Origin: DASZHJ01 sp035517495 | GTDB taxonomy: Bacteria > Pseudomonadota > Alphaproteobacteria > ATCC43930 > CGMCC-115725 | DNA: 64,000 nt | NCBI GenBank assembly: GCA_035517495.1 | Contig: DATIYT010000104.1 | Coordinates: forward strand, 153,407 to 217,406 | Direction of reading: 5' to 3' | Shown here: positions 17,338 to 25,234 of the stretch, piece after piece | Layout: every line of letters begins with the position of its first letter | Numbering within the stretch: the first letter of the stretch is position 1 | Made by a program: the position numbers and the translations under genes | Notes under the pieces: generated by a model | Told to the model about the DNA's origin: nothing | Databases searched by the model: none | The model's input: the letters and a program-made list of their open reading frames with translations, nothing else

Positions 17338-18273
17338 TCAGTTTTTCAACTTGCGGCAGAGCAGCAGCAGGCACTCGTAGATAACATAGGCACAAAGAAA
17401 CGCAGCCATGCCGTTCACGTCGTGCGGCGGACTGACCGTGTTGACGTCGATCGCCACGATATCAAGTCCGGCGAGACCGCGCAGGAAATCGAGCCCCTCG
17501 CGCGCCGTGAAGCCGCCCCAGGTCGGCGTGCAGACGCCGGGTGCGCACGAGGGGTCGAACACATCCATGTCCCAGCAGAGATAAACCGGGCGTCCCGCAA
17601 GGCGCGCATGCAGCTCGGCCCAAACATCGGTGAATCCTCGGTGCATCAGCTCGCGCATCGTGATCAGGTTGTAGCCGAGCGCTCGGGTCCTGCCGTAGGC
17701 GCCGGGCGTGTAAGTCGAACCTCGGATCCCCACGTGGTAGGAGAGCGAGGTCACCACCAGTTGCTCCTCGGCGGCATGGGTGAATTGCGTTGCGGCGTTG
17801 TACTTGTCGTTGGTGTCGTACTCATAGGCGTCGGTGTGCGCGTCCAGGTGCAAGGCCACCAAGCCCGGATGGCGCCGGGTGGCCGCGCGCAGCAGCGGCA
17901 GCGAAACGCTGCCATCGCCGCCCATGGTCACCGGAATAACGCCCGCCGTGTGGATCAGCGCCGCGGCGGCTTCGATGCGCTCGAACGCATCGATCATCCG
18001 ACTCGAGGTGAGCACCACATCGCCGCGATCAACCAGCCCTAATCTTTCCAATGCGTTGAAGTCGGCGAGTTCGGAATGGTAGGGCCGCACCAGGCGCGAT
18101 TGCTCGCGGATCGATTGCGGGCCCTGGCGCGCGCCGACGCGGAAAGGATGAATTCCACAGTCGAAAGGAATGCCGAGTACCGCTGCCTTGGCACCGGCAA
18201 ATTCGAGAGTATGGGGAGCGCCCATGAAAGTTAGCGGCGCCCGGTGGAGCTCCTCAGTCGCGAGTCTGGACAC
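17338..18273 (-). CDS. Arginase/agmatinase-family ureohydrolase with altered metal motif
   Basis: 311-residue ureohydrolase-fold protein. Metal-site motifs visible: LDAHTDAYE (Asp144, His146, Asp148) and WDMDVFDPSCAPG (Asp235, Asp237). The usual GGDHS motif reads MGGDGSVSLP (117-126), with Gly121 replacing the His that binds one manganese in arginases and agmatinases. HVGIRG (180-185) matches agmatinase-like enzymes. The GTG at 18273 (AAGGGGAAG upstream) is preferred to a start 30 codons earlier. Probably acts on a guanidino or amidino compound, but the site may hold a different metal arrangement. Confidence 0.78.
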   Translation of the reverse strand: MSRLATEELHRAPLTFMGAPHTLEFAGAKAAVLGIPFDCGIHPFRVGARQGPQSIREQSRLVRPYHSELADFNALERLGLVDRGDVVLTSSRMIDAFERIEAAAALIHTAGVIPVTMGGDGSVSLPLLRAATRRHPGLVALHLDAHTDAYEYDTNDKYNAATQFTHAAEEQLVVTSLSYHVGIRGSTYTPGAYGRTRALGYNLITMRELMHRGFTDVWAELHARLAGRPVYLCWDMDVFDPSCAPGVCTPTWGGFTAREGLDFLRGLAGLDIVAIDVNTVSPPHDVNGMAAFLCAYVIYECLLLLCRKLKN

Positions 18274-18422
18274 GGTTTCTTCCCCTTGAGAATAGATTGC
18301 GGGAGCCCAAGCTCTCGGAGCAGCATGTAGACACTGTCTCATGAGCGCCCAAATTCCGGGCAATCATGACCGCCCATCCATGCCGCTTCAATGCGAAAGC
18401 GGGCGAACTCCGGGAGCAGTCG

Positions 18423-18983
18423 ATGTCCGATACGGCACCAGTCGAAGGAAATCCATTGTGGGAATTCACGCTATCGGTTTATCGCCGCGACGGCGTCTCG
18501 CAAGCATGCATCGGACTGCAGGATCGTTTGGGACTGGACGTCAATTTCCTGCTGCTGGCGCTTTATGCGGGAACGCAGGGCTTTCCCTTGCAGGCAAGGC
18601 AGTGGGAGCAGCTCGAATCGCTGGCGAAGCCATGGCGCGAGAATGTTATTCACCCGCTGCGCCGCGTTCGACGCTGGCTCAAGGAGCAGCACTCGCTTCC
18701 CGCACACTACGTCGACCCGATCCGGCGCGCGGTCTTGGCGCAGGAGATCGAGTCCGAGGGCATGCAGCAGCGCCTGATGTGGGCGACGTCCCCCGTGCCA
18801 TCGGGCGCGCCGAGCTTGCCGTGTGCGGCGCGCAATCTCGCGGCCTATTGCGAATTTTCTCGGGTCACCGCAAGAGCCGGCGACCTCGATGCGCTCGCGA
18901 CGCTTTTGTTGCAGGCATTGCCGGCAAGGACGCGAGAGGAAGCGCAGGCGGCGCTCGCGGCGACCGGCATCGGTACCCCCTGA
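18423..18983 (+). CDS. TIGR02444 family protein
   Basis: 186-residue helical cytoplasmic protein of the proteobacterial TIGR02444 family, function unknown. Family pattern visible: NPLWEFTLSVYRRDGVSQACI followed by LQDRLGLDVNFLLLALYAG and RVRRWLK. The ATG at 18423 has GGGAG 8 bases upstream. The frame opens 19 codons earlier, but that part is not family-like. The HisC-like aminotransferase begins 30 bases downstream on the same strand, so the pair may be cotranscribed. The C-terminal half is poorly conserved in character. Confidence 0.75.
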   Translation: MSDTAPVEGNPLWEFTLSVYRRDGVSQACIGLQDRLGLDVNFLLLALYAGTQGFPLQARQWEQLESLAKPWRENVIHPLRRVRRWLKEQHSLPAHYVDPIRRAVLAQEIESEGMQQRLMWATSPVPSGAPSLPCAARNLAAYCEFSRVTARAGDLDALATLLLQALPARTREEAQAALAATGIGTP

Positions 18984-19013
18984 AAACATTTTCTTACAGT
19001 CGAGGAGTAGCAC

Positions 19014-20141
19014 ATGGGCTCAATCGATGCCGGATCCAATCCCACGCCCTGGCTTACCGCTGCCGTCCGCTCGTTGCCGAGCCGCGGTGCTGCGGCGAGC
19101 GCCGAGAGCGTCGCTGCGACCGGCGCGAAGGTGCGGGCGCTGCATCTCAATGAGTCGCCTTATCCGCCCTCGCCCCGCGTGCAAGAAGCGATCGCCAAAG
19201 CGGCCGGAGCGCTCAACCGCTACCCCGATCGCCTCGCGTCGGCACTCGCCAAGGCGCTTGCCGAACGTACCGGCATTCCAGCGGCGCGCATCGTGTTCGG
19301 CGCCGGCAGCGAAGAGCTGATCGGCGCGATCTCCGCGATGTGTCTCGCCACCGGCGATCGGATCGTGGTGCCGGCGCCGAGCTTCCCAGTGTTCGGGTTT
19401 TCGGCGCGTCTGCGCGATGCGATGCCCGTGCGCGCCAAGCTCGACGCCGAGGGCGCCAATGACGCGAGCGCCTTGCTCGACGCCATCGCGCCCAAGACCC
19501 GGGTGGTGGTCTGCTGCACGCCCAACCCACCCAGCGGCGGAATGATGCGGGCCGAGGCGTTGGAGCGCGTCATAGCGGGCGTGCCCGCGGAAATCCTGCT
19601 GGTGGTGGACGAGGCTTATCATGAATTCGGACGCCACGCCGGGGGGCCGGACGTGCTGGCGCTGGTGCGCCGTCGAGCGGGGCCTTGGGTTGTGCTGCGC
19701 ACATTTTCCAAGGCCTATGGCCTCGCGGGCCAGCGGTTGGGATATGCGCTCTGCGCCAGCGAGCGTGTCGCCGAGGCGTTGCTCCAGGTCAAGCTGCACT
19801 TCAGCGCTACCACGCTCTCGCAAGCGGCGGCGTTGGCGGCGCTCAGCGACGACGCCTATCTGGCAAAGACCCTCGACGCGGTGGCACGCGAGCGCGAGCG
19901 TATGTCGCACGGCCTACGAGAGCTGGGACTCCGGCCCTGGCCCAGTGCCGGAAACTTCGTATCCGTCGCCATGCCCATGCCGGCCACCGCAGCCATGGCG
20001 GCGCTTGCCGAGCGCGGCATCCTCGTGCGCGACTGGCGCGATCCCGAATATCTTCACGAACTGCGCATCACGGTCGGCCTCCCCGAGGATACCGACGCGC
20101 TACTCGCGGCAATAGGCGGCATCCTGGGGCGCAATGACTAA
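19014..20141 (+). CDS. Class I/II PLP aminotransferase, histidinol-phosphate aminotransferase-like
   Basis: 375-residue fold-type I aminotransferase resembling HisC. Seen: LHLNESPYPPSPRVQEAI at 44-60, GAGSEELIGA at 97-105, TPNPPSGG with Asn171, VVDEAYHEFG with Asp199 and Tyr202, and FSKAYGLAGQRLGY with the PLP lysine Lys233. The N-terminal 25 residues (Ser/Ala-rich) precede the core. The context (TIGR02444 upstream, no his genes) does not support a role in histidine synthesis, so an aromatic or other aminotransferase of the HisC subfamily is possible. Confidence 0.82.
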   Translation: MGSIDAGSNPTPWLTAAVRSLPSRGAAASAESVAATGAKVRALHLNESPYPPSPRVQEAIAKAAGALNRYPDRLASALAKALAERTGIPAARIVFGAGSEELIGAISAMCLATGDRIVVPAPSFPVFGFSARLRDAMPVRAKLDAEGANDASALLDAIAPKTRVVVCCTPNPPSGGMMRAEALERVIAGVPAEILLVVDEAYHEFGRHAGGPDVLALVRRRAGPWVVLRTFSKAYGLAGQRLGYALCASERVAEALLQVKLHFSATTLSQAAALAALSDDAYLAKTLDAVARERERMSHGLRELGLRPWPSAGNFVSVAMPMPATAAMAALAERGILVRDWRDPEYLHELRITVGLPEDTDALLAAIGGILGRND

Positions 20142-20236
20142 GCGTCGACCCTCCCTCTTTGCGGGGCTCAGGCCGGTATGTTAGAAATTTTGAGCGCGTT
20201 CTTGTGCACCGATGGGCTTGTCCTCGAGGGGGAAGC

Positions 20237-20872
20237 ATGCGGTTGTCGCTGAGAGCCTTGCTGTTGGGCGCGGTGCTGGCTGCGATTTCCTTGCACGGCG
20301 CTCTTGCGTGCCAAGGCAAGCGAATGGTCTTCGAGGACCGGTTCAATACGCTGGCAGACGCCTGGGGTCGTGACGACAACGTCTCAGTCTCCGGCGGCCG
20401 GCTCCGGGTCCAGGCGCCGCTTGTGGGAGGCGACCTTGCCGATCACATACTCAATCAGTCGAATGTCTACGTGGACGTCGATCAATGCATCATCGTGCAA
20501 TTCAGCAATGCCGACGATCCGAGCAGCGCCAGCGCCGGGTTGGCGTTCTGGGGCGCGGACGATGATCACTATTATATGCTGGTTGTGGATCCGACCGGGG
20601 ACTACATCGTCATGCACAAAGTAGCGGCCCATCGCAATCTCATACCGGTCGGCTGGACGAAGAGCTCCGCGATCCGCCAGGGACTCAACGTCGGGAACGA
20701 GTTGGAAGTCGTCACCAACGGCAATCACGCGTCGCTGTTCATAAACGGCGTGCTGGTGAACGAACTCGACGGGGAGGCGCCGCCCAGCGGCGCTCTCGTG
20801 GGCGTTTATTGGGCGGTGCAACCCAGCCACACCATGGCGGCGGAATTCAGCGATCTTAAAGTCATGAAGTAG
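20237..20872 (+). CDS. Secreted LamG/DUF1080-like beta-sandwich protein
   Basis: 211-residue exported protein. Signal peptide MRLSLRALLLGAVLAAISLH to about residue 25 (GALA-C). The mature part has the pattern of a concanavalin A-like jelly roll: FEDRFNTLADAWGRDD, DHYYMLVVDPTGDYIVM, GNELEVVTNGNHASLFINGV and GALVGVYWAV. This fold is common in domains that bind glycans or line a periplasmic surface. The ATG at 20237 follows GGGGGAAGC and sets the signal peptide start. A Cys soon after the signal peptide could be a lipid anchor, but the lipobox is weak. Function unknown. Confidence 0.7.
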   Translation: MRLSLRALLLGAVLAAISLHGALACQGKRMVFEDRFNTLADAWGRDDNVSVSGGRLRVQAPLVGGDLADHILNQSNVYVDVDQCIIVQFSNADDPSSASAGLAFWGADDDHYYMLVVDPTGDYIVMHKVAAHRNLIPVGWTKSSAIRQGLNVGNELEVVTNGNHASLFINGVLVNELDGEAPPSGALVGVYWAVQPSHTMAAEFSDLKVMK

Positions 20873-20966
20873 GCGCCCCGAGCGCCCGCAAAGCATCCTT
20901 CGGGCTCGACCGAAGCAATTACCGCGGACTCGACCTAACAAATTCCCGAAAATACCAGGCGCAAGA

Positions 20967-20998
20967 CGAGCGATACCGGATTCGCCGGATCGCGCTCG
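20967..20998 (+). other. Hairpin abutting the ribosome-binding site of the NIPSNAP gene
   Basis: CGAGCG (20967-20972) pairs with CGCTCG (20993-20998), and CCGG (20976-20979) with CCGG (20985-20988), giving an interrupted stem. The Shine-Dalgarno GGGAGG starts at 20998, so the hairpin touches it. It could affect translation initiation or simply be a GC-rich chance fold. No U-tract follows, so it is not an intrinsic terminator. Confidence 0.3.
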
Positions 20999-21009
20999 GG
21001 AGGTCAACC

Positions 21010-21330
21010 ATGACAGTCACTGTCTTCATCCGCTATCAACTCGATCCCTTCAAACGGCAAGCCTTCGAGGAGTATGCGCGGCGCTGGCTCACGATCATTC
21101 CGAAATGCGGCGGCGAACTCGTCGGCTACTGGATGCCGCACGAGGGCACCAACAATATCGCCTATGGCCTGATCTCGTTTGCGAGCCTCGCTGCCTATGA
21201 GGAGTATCGCGCACGCCTAAGGGCCGATTCTGAAGCCATCGCGAACTTCCGCCTCGCCGAAGAGCAGCGATGCATCCTCGCGGAAGAGCGGACGTTTCTC
21301 AGGCCGGTGCTGCCCTCGGACGCTCGTTAA
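21010..21330 (+). CDS. NIPSNAP family protein
   Basis: 106-residue dimeric alpha/beta-barrel-type protein of the NIPSNAP family. Pattern visible: VFIRYQLDPFKRQAFEEYARRW, then GGELVGYWMPHEGTNNIAYGLI and ASLAAYEEYRARL. Members are small ferredoxin-like-fold proteins, often near catabolic enzymes, with no settled reaction. The ATG at 21010 has a strong GGGAGG site 7 bases upstream. Convergent with the DUF6282 gene. Confidence 0.82.
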   Translation: MTVTVFIRYQLDPFKRQAFEEYARRWLTIIPKCGGELVGYWMPHEGTNNIAYGLISFASLAAYEEYRARLRADSEAIANFRLAEEQRCILAEERTFLRPVLPSDAR

Positions 21331-21344
21331 TCTGTTCGCGAGGG

Positions 21345-22400
21345 TCAGCAAACCCCGCCGACGATACGCGCGGGATTTTCCACCATCACCCTGCGCAGCT
21401 CCTGGTCGTCGAGGCCGAAGGCGGACATGAAATTGCGCATGAGGCGCATGCATTCGACCGAGTTCGGAAACAGCGGCTCGCCGGCGTCACTTGACAAAGT
21501 GACGTGCTCGACCCCGACCGAACGGATCGCGTCATACATGCGCTGGGGATCGACGCCCAGCAGCGGCGACAGCTCGTCGTAGGTGAAGTTCATGGTGATG
21601 CCGGCAGCGGCGAGCTGCCGCATCTGAGAGGTATCGAGATCGACGAACGGGCTGAAGGGATGATCGATCACGCCAAGCTTGTAGCCGTGACGCTGCAGTT
21701 CGTCGGCGACCGCGAAGATTTCCGCGTGCGTGCAGTGGCCGAAGAACAGCGCCACATTCCGATCGACCACGATGTGCAAGATCTCGACGATATCCGGCTT
21801 CAGTCGTCCGTTTTCGTCGAGGAGATAATACCCGTACCGCAAAGCCTCATCCCAGGGCAGCGGCGGCGAATGATCCTTGGGCCCGGCGCTTTTGTCCCAC
21901 CAGCGCACGCGGCCACCGACTTTGTGCAGCGTATTGGCGTGGTTGAAGACTGGGAGCCAGACGCCGACGCAACCGTCCGCGATGTGCTGGCGGAGTTTCT
22001 CCGCGGACCACGGCCGATTATCCATGGTGATGCCGCAGCCGGCCCAGCAGCGAATCGGCGCAATCTTGCTCCGTTCCGACCAGCGCGCGAGGTCCTCGCC
22101 AAGTTTTTGCACAACGAGGCCCGGACGGTACTCGCCACCCGAGATCGCGCCCACGGTCTTGTAGAGAAGGCCGCCCATTTGCGCCTCGGAAGCGACCTGC
22201 GCCAATGCGAGTGCGTCCTGTTGCCCCTCATGGGCGTGGCAGTGAATGTCGATCGTATCGGCGACGCCGGGAATTTGCGGCGGATAAACCACGCCCGGCG
22301 CAAAGCGGCGCCGGGCCGGGTAGGAGGTAACGCACCGCTCCGCGGTAGGGGTAGCGGGATCGCGCGGCTGCGGCGCGTCTCGACGATCGGGCACGGGCAC
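21345..22400 (-). CDS. DUF6282-like metal-dependent hydrolase (amidohydrolase/PHP-type)
   Basis: 351-residue TIM-barrel hydrolase-like protein. Putative metal ligands: DIHCHAHE near residues 51-58, FFGHCTHAEI near 225, GVIDHPFSPF and SSDAGEP near 318. It resembles uncharacterised alphaproteobacterial proteins annotated as DUF6282. A GTG start at 22400 (or the GTG two codons later, at 22394, better spaced from GGAGG) is used. It lies near ligJ on the same strand but more than 400 bases away, with a lipoprotein gene between. Substrate unknown; an aromatic ring-fission intermediate is one guess from context. Confidence 0.6.
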   Translation of the reverse strand: MPVPDRRDAPQPRDPATPTAERCVTSYPARRRFAPGVVYPPQIPGVADTIDIHCHAHEGQQDALALAQVASEAQMGGLLYKTVGAISGGEYRPGLVVQKLGEDLARWSERSKIAPIRCWAGCGITMDNRPWSAEKLRQHIADGCVGVWLPVFNHANTLHKVGGRVRWWDKSAGPKDHSPPLPWDEALRYGYYLLDENGRLKPDIVEILHIVVDRNVALFFGHCTHAEIFAVADELQRHGYKLGVIDHPFSPFVDLDTSQMRQLAAAGITMNFTYDELSPLLGVDPQRMYDAIRSVGVEHVTLSSDAGEPLFPNSVECMRLMRNFMSAFGLDDQELRRVMVENPARIVGGVC

Positions 22401-22513
22401 AGGCCTCCGGACGAAGCGGCGAAATCGCCACAGGGGCGATTCCCCGCTTCACCCGCGCCGCTGTCAAGGCCTCGAAGTTGGAGCTCGGCCGAACGATGCC
22501 GCGTGGTCGACCG

Positions 22514-22756
22514 CTACTGCTGCCAGACCGGCTTGCCCAGGTCCACTTGGCTCGGCGTGGTCGCAGCGCCGGCGACGCCGCCGGCTGCCGCGCCGACCGC
22601 CGCGCCGATTGCCGGCGCGCCGGCGACGGCGCCGATCACCGCACCCGTGGCGGCACCGATGCCCGCCCCGGAGAGAGCGCGATCGCTAGTCGTGGTTCCG
22701 CAAGCGCTCAGAGTCAGGAGCAGCGCCGCCGCAACCATCAGGGGTGACCGTCTCAT
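22514..22756 (-). CDS. Small glycine-zipper lipoprotein
   Basis: 80-residue lipoprotein. Signal sequence MRRSPLMVAAALLLTLSAC ends in the lipobox LSAC, so Cys19 should be lipidated. The rest is a glycine-zipper segment (GAGIGAATGAVIGAVAG followed by further GxxxG repeats) that can insert into membranes, and it ends TPSQVDLGKPVWQQ. The ATG at 22756 has AAGGAG 8 bases upstream. Similar to Gly-zipper/OsmB- or SlyB-like outer-membrane lipoproteins. Physiological role unknown, possibly envelope stress. Confidence 0.75.
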   Translation of the reverse strand: MRRSPLMVAAALLLTLSACGTTTSDRALSGAGIGAATGAVIGAVAGAPAIGAAVGAAAGGVAGAATTPSQVDLGKPVWQQ

Positions 22757-22852
22757 ATCCGAATCTCCTTCGCTTTTCCAAAGGCGCGCCATCACATGGG
22801 CGACCATGCTCCGAAGCGCCAGTGTCCATATTGAGTCCGGATTGAGTCGACA

Positions 22853-23887
22853 TCATGGCCGAGCGGCCGTCGCCCCCAGTTTTGCATTGAGGCGTGGATA
22901 GACCTTGCGAGCGTTGCCTTCGAAGAGCTTCCAGCGCTGCTCGGCGCCGAGCCCGGAAAGCGCGTCGATGTAGCGCTTGGTGTCGTCGAAGTAGTGGCCC
23001 GTTTCAGGGTCGATGCTGCGGATCGCGCCCACCATCTCGGAGGCGAACAGGATGTTCTCGACCGGGATCACCTTGAACAGCAGGTCGATGCCGGGCTGGT
23101 GATAGACACAGGTATCGAAGAACACATTGTTCAACACCAGCTCGCGCAGCGGCGGCAATTTCATGTCGATGGCCAGGCCGCGATAGCGTCCCCAATGATA
23201 AGGCACGGCGCCGCCACCGTGCGGGATGATAAATTTGAGCGTGGGGAAATCCTTGAACAGCGACGAGGTCACCGTCTGCATGAAGCCGGTGGTGTCGCCG
23301 TTCAGATAGTGCGCGCAGGTCGTGTGGAAATTGGGATTGCACGACGCGCTCACGTGGATCATCGCGGGCACGTCCAGCTCCACCATCTTCTCATAGAGCG
23401 GATACCAGAAGCGGTCGCTGAGCGGCGGATCGGTCCAATAGCCGCCGGAGGGATCGGGATTGAGATTGCAGCCGATGAAACCGAATTCCCGAACGCAGCG
23501 TTCGAGCTCGCCGACGCAATTCGCGGGCGAAACGCCGGGCGTCTGCGGCAATTGGCAAACGCCGACGAAATTCTTGGGATAGAGCGTGCAGACGCGATGG
23601 ATCAGCTCGTTGCAATGCTCCGACCAGTGCAGGCTGGTGGTCGCGTCGCCGACGTGGTGTGACATGCCCGAGGCGCGCGGCGAGAAGATCGTCATGTCCG
23701 TGCCGCGGTCGCGCTGCAGCTTGAGCTGCGCGGTCTCGACCGATTCCCGGATCTGGTCGTCGTTGATAGCGAGCTTGCCCTTGGCGGGACGTTGCGCGGG
23801 GTCCTTGAGGCCGGCGATCTGCTTTTGTCGGAAGTCCTCCAGCGCGCGCGGCGCGGTCGTGTAGTGGCCGTGGCAGTCGATGATCAT
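22853..23887 (-). CDS. ligJ: 4-oxalomesaconate hydratase
   Basis: 344-residue amidohydrolase-superfamily zinc enzyme that hydrates 4-oxalomesaconate to 4-carboxy-4-hydroxy-2-oxoadipate in the protocatechuate 4,5-cleavage (and gallate) pathway. It closely matches my memory of sphingomonad LigJ along its length: MIIDCHGHYTTAP, MTIFSPRASGM, INLNPDPSGG-like (140-149), IHVSASCNPNFHTT, FIIPHGGGAVPYHWGR, FFDTCVYHQPGIDLL and EGNARKVYPRL. Zinc ligands His6, His8, His178 and Glu284, plus His223, occupy the positions reported for LigJ. Neighbours on the same strand are an HpcH/HpaI aldolase and a dihydroxyphthalate decarboxylase-like protein, but ligABC, ligI and ligK are absent from the window. Confidence 0.88.
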   Translation of the reverse strand: MIIDCHGHYTTAPRALEDFRQKQIAGLKDPAQRPAKGKLAINDDQIRESVETAQLKLQRDRGTDMTIFSPRASGMSHHVGDATTSLHWSEHCNELIHRVCTLYPKNFVGVCQLPQTPGVSPANCVGELERCVREFGFIGCNLNPDPSGGYWTDPPLSDRFWYPLYEKMVELDVPAMIHVSASCNPNFHTTCAHYLNGDTTGFMQTVTSSLFKDFPTLKFIIPHGGGAVPYHWGRYRGLAIDMKLPPLRELVLNNVFFDTCVYHQPGIDLLFKVIPVENILFASEMVGAIRSIDPETGHYFDDTKRYIDALSGLGAEQRWKLFEGNARKVYPRLNAKLGATAARP

Positions 23888-23958
23888 GTGAGTGGTCCTC
23901 TCATTACGTTCGTATGTCCTTAAATCCAGACGCCGTGCTCAACCCAGCTTGCCAGCCG

Positions 23959-24060
23959 ATACACAGACGGATCCGGATCAACACTGATGCACGGAAATCA
24001 GGTGGTATGACTTGTTCCGATCTGTGTTCATCCGAGTCCATCGGTGTTCATCTGTGTACC
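23959..24060. repeat. Dispersed inverted repeat with ATCTGTGTTCATC-type arms
   Basis: The right arm at 24015-24060 contains tandem units GATCTGTGTTCATC, GAGTCCATC and GGTGTTCATCTGTG. The left arm at 23959-23997 (ACACAGACGGATC..., CACTGATGCACGG) is an eroded complement. Units of this type are familiar as dispersed intergenic hairpins in many environmental bacterial genomes. Here it sits between the HpcH/HpaI aldolase stop and the ligJ start. A short translated frame through it is not a gene. Confidence 0.6.
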
Positions 24061-24101
24061 GCCGTGATCACTCTCCGAGCTTTTTTTGCATGACGCTTTG
24101 C

Positions 24102-24965
24102 CTAGCCGCGACCGGCGGTCTTGCGGCCGAGGTTGAGCGCCGAGAAGGATTGCTCGGGCGCCGCCATCAGCCAGCGATAGCCCTGCGCGACCAGGCTCTC
24201 GACGTTCTTGCCGTCCACGTGCGGATGACCGCAGGGCACGTCGTGCTCCTTACAGATCGCCAGAATCTCGTTGATCGCCGATGCGACCGTCGGGTGATCG
24301 TACTGGCGGGGGAACCCCAAATCCTGCGAAAGATCGCCCTCGCCGATCAGCACCACGCCGATTCCCGGCACCTCCTTCAGCATCTTCGGCAGGTTTTTGA
24401 TCGCGCGCGCCTCCTCGCACATGATCACCACGAGAATCTCGCCCTCGGGATTGAGCGGCCAGACATCGGCGCGCCGGTAGTATTCGGGCTGGCTGATCCC
24501 CCAGTAGCGCGCGGCATGGCGGGGCGCGTCGCCGCGCTGGCCCGCCGGCTCGAAATGCTTGGCCCCGGGCGGCCGCGGATAGCGGCAAGCCGCCACCGCA
24601 TTGCGTGCATCCTCGACCGTGCTCACGTGCGGCCAGACGATGCCGTAGACGCCGATGTCCAGCACCTGCTTCGCGATCCACTGATTGAGCTCGCCGCCAT
24701 TGGGCGGAATGCGCACGAAGGGCGCCACCGCCGGCGCGAGGCTGCCGGACTTCAGGATTTGCGCCCGGTCCAGCATGTATTGCATGCAGTCACGGAGCGC
24801 CTTCACGTCGAATGGATTGTGCTCCATTTCGAAAACGACGGCGTCATAGGGCGCGGCCCCGATCGCCTGCGCCGTGCCGATCTCGGCATTGGCGAAAGTG
24901 GTGAAAGTGGGTTTGCCGGATTGAAGCGCCTTGATGGCCGGATTTAGGCGTGGAATATCAGACAT
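24102..24965 (-). CDS. HpcH/HpaI-family class II pyruvate aldolase
   Basis: 287-residue metal-dependent aldolase/citrate lyase-family TIM barrel. Counterparts of HpaI catalytic residues are seen: His49 (FEMEHNPFD), Arg85 (FVRIPPNG), metal ligands Glu184 (IMCEEARAIKN) and Asp211 (GEGDLSQDLG). Such enzymes cleave 4-hydroxy-2-oxoacids to pyruvate plus an aldehyde or ketoacid. Because ligJ makes 4-carboxy-4-hydroxy-2-oxoadipate, this enzyme could stand in for the LigK aldolase, which belongs to a different family. This is inference. The ATG at 24965 is chosen over one 9 codons upstream. Ordered decarboxylase-like, aldolase, ligJ on the same strand. Confidence 0.82.
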   Translation of the reverse strand: MSDIPRLNPAIKALQSGKPTFTTFANAEIGTAQAIGAAPYDAVVFEMEHNPFDVKALRDCMQYMLDRAQILKSGSLAPAVAPFVRIPPNGGELNQWIAKQVLDIGVYGIVWPHVSTVEDARNAVAACRYPRPPGAKHFEPAGQRGDAPRHAARYWGISQPEYYRRADVWPLNPEGEILVVIMCEEARAIKNLPKMLKEVPGIGVVLIGEGDLSQDLGFPRQYDHPTVASAINEILAICKEHDVPCGHPHVDGKNVESLVAQGYRWLMAAPEQSFSALNLGRKTAGRG

Positions 24966-25047
24966 GGAAGGGCCTCTCTCGGTTGGACGCAAGCGCTCAC
25001 AGGCACGCTCATAGTCGATAATTCGCGCGGGTGCCAGCGGCAGAAGA

Positions 25048-25224
25048 AAATGAACTGGGAGATGCGGGGATGATTTGGGGATTGAGGGGATAAGGTAAAA
25101 GTCGCGGAGTTTAAATAGTCTGGATTTCGACCGGACCAGGTCCGCAATAGCACGCCAAATCCCGCAATGTTCGGCAAAAGTCTGCGTCCCTCATCCCCTC
25201 GCCATCCCCCTATCCCCTCCCCTT
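25048..25224. repeat. Imperfect inverted repeat with GGGGAT-rich arms (copy 2 of 3)
   Basis: The left arm at 25048-25099 holds GGGAGATG, GGGGATGATTTGGGGATT and GAGGGGATAAGG. The right arm at 25187-25224 is CCCTCATCCCCTCGCCATCC followed by CCCTATCCCCTCC. They are roughly complementary around an 87-base centre that is less GC-rich and shows no gene. Located between the decarboxylase-like gene and the aldolase, it interrupts an otherwise same-strand metabolic cluster. Best preserved of the three copies. Confidence 0.55.
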
Positions 25225-25234
25225 ACGTTTCACC

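Noticed and set aside
19014..20141. Annotation as the histidine-biosynthesis hisC
   Set aside because: The fold and motifs fit, but no his genes are adjacent and HisC-like enzymes have many other substrates, so the symbol was withheld.
22560..22700. Periodic GCCGGCGCC-like DNA pattern
   Set aside because: It is explained by the glycine-zipper codons of the small lipoprotein gene, not by an independent DNA repeat.
24012..24100. Start of a plus-strand frame giving MFRSVFIRVHRCSSV
   Set aside because: This peptide comes from translating the ATCTGTGTTCATC-type repeat, a known source of false short proteins; the remainder is antisense to the aldolase.
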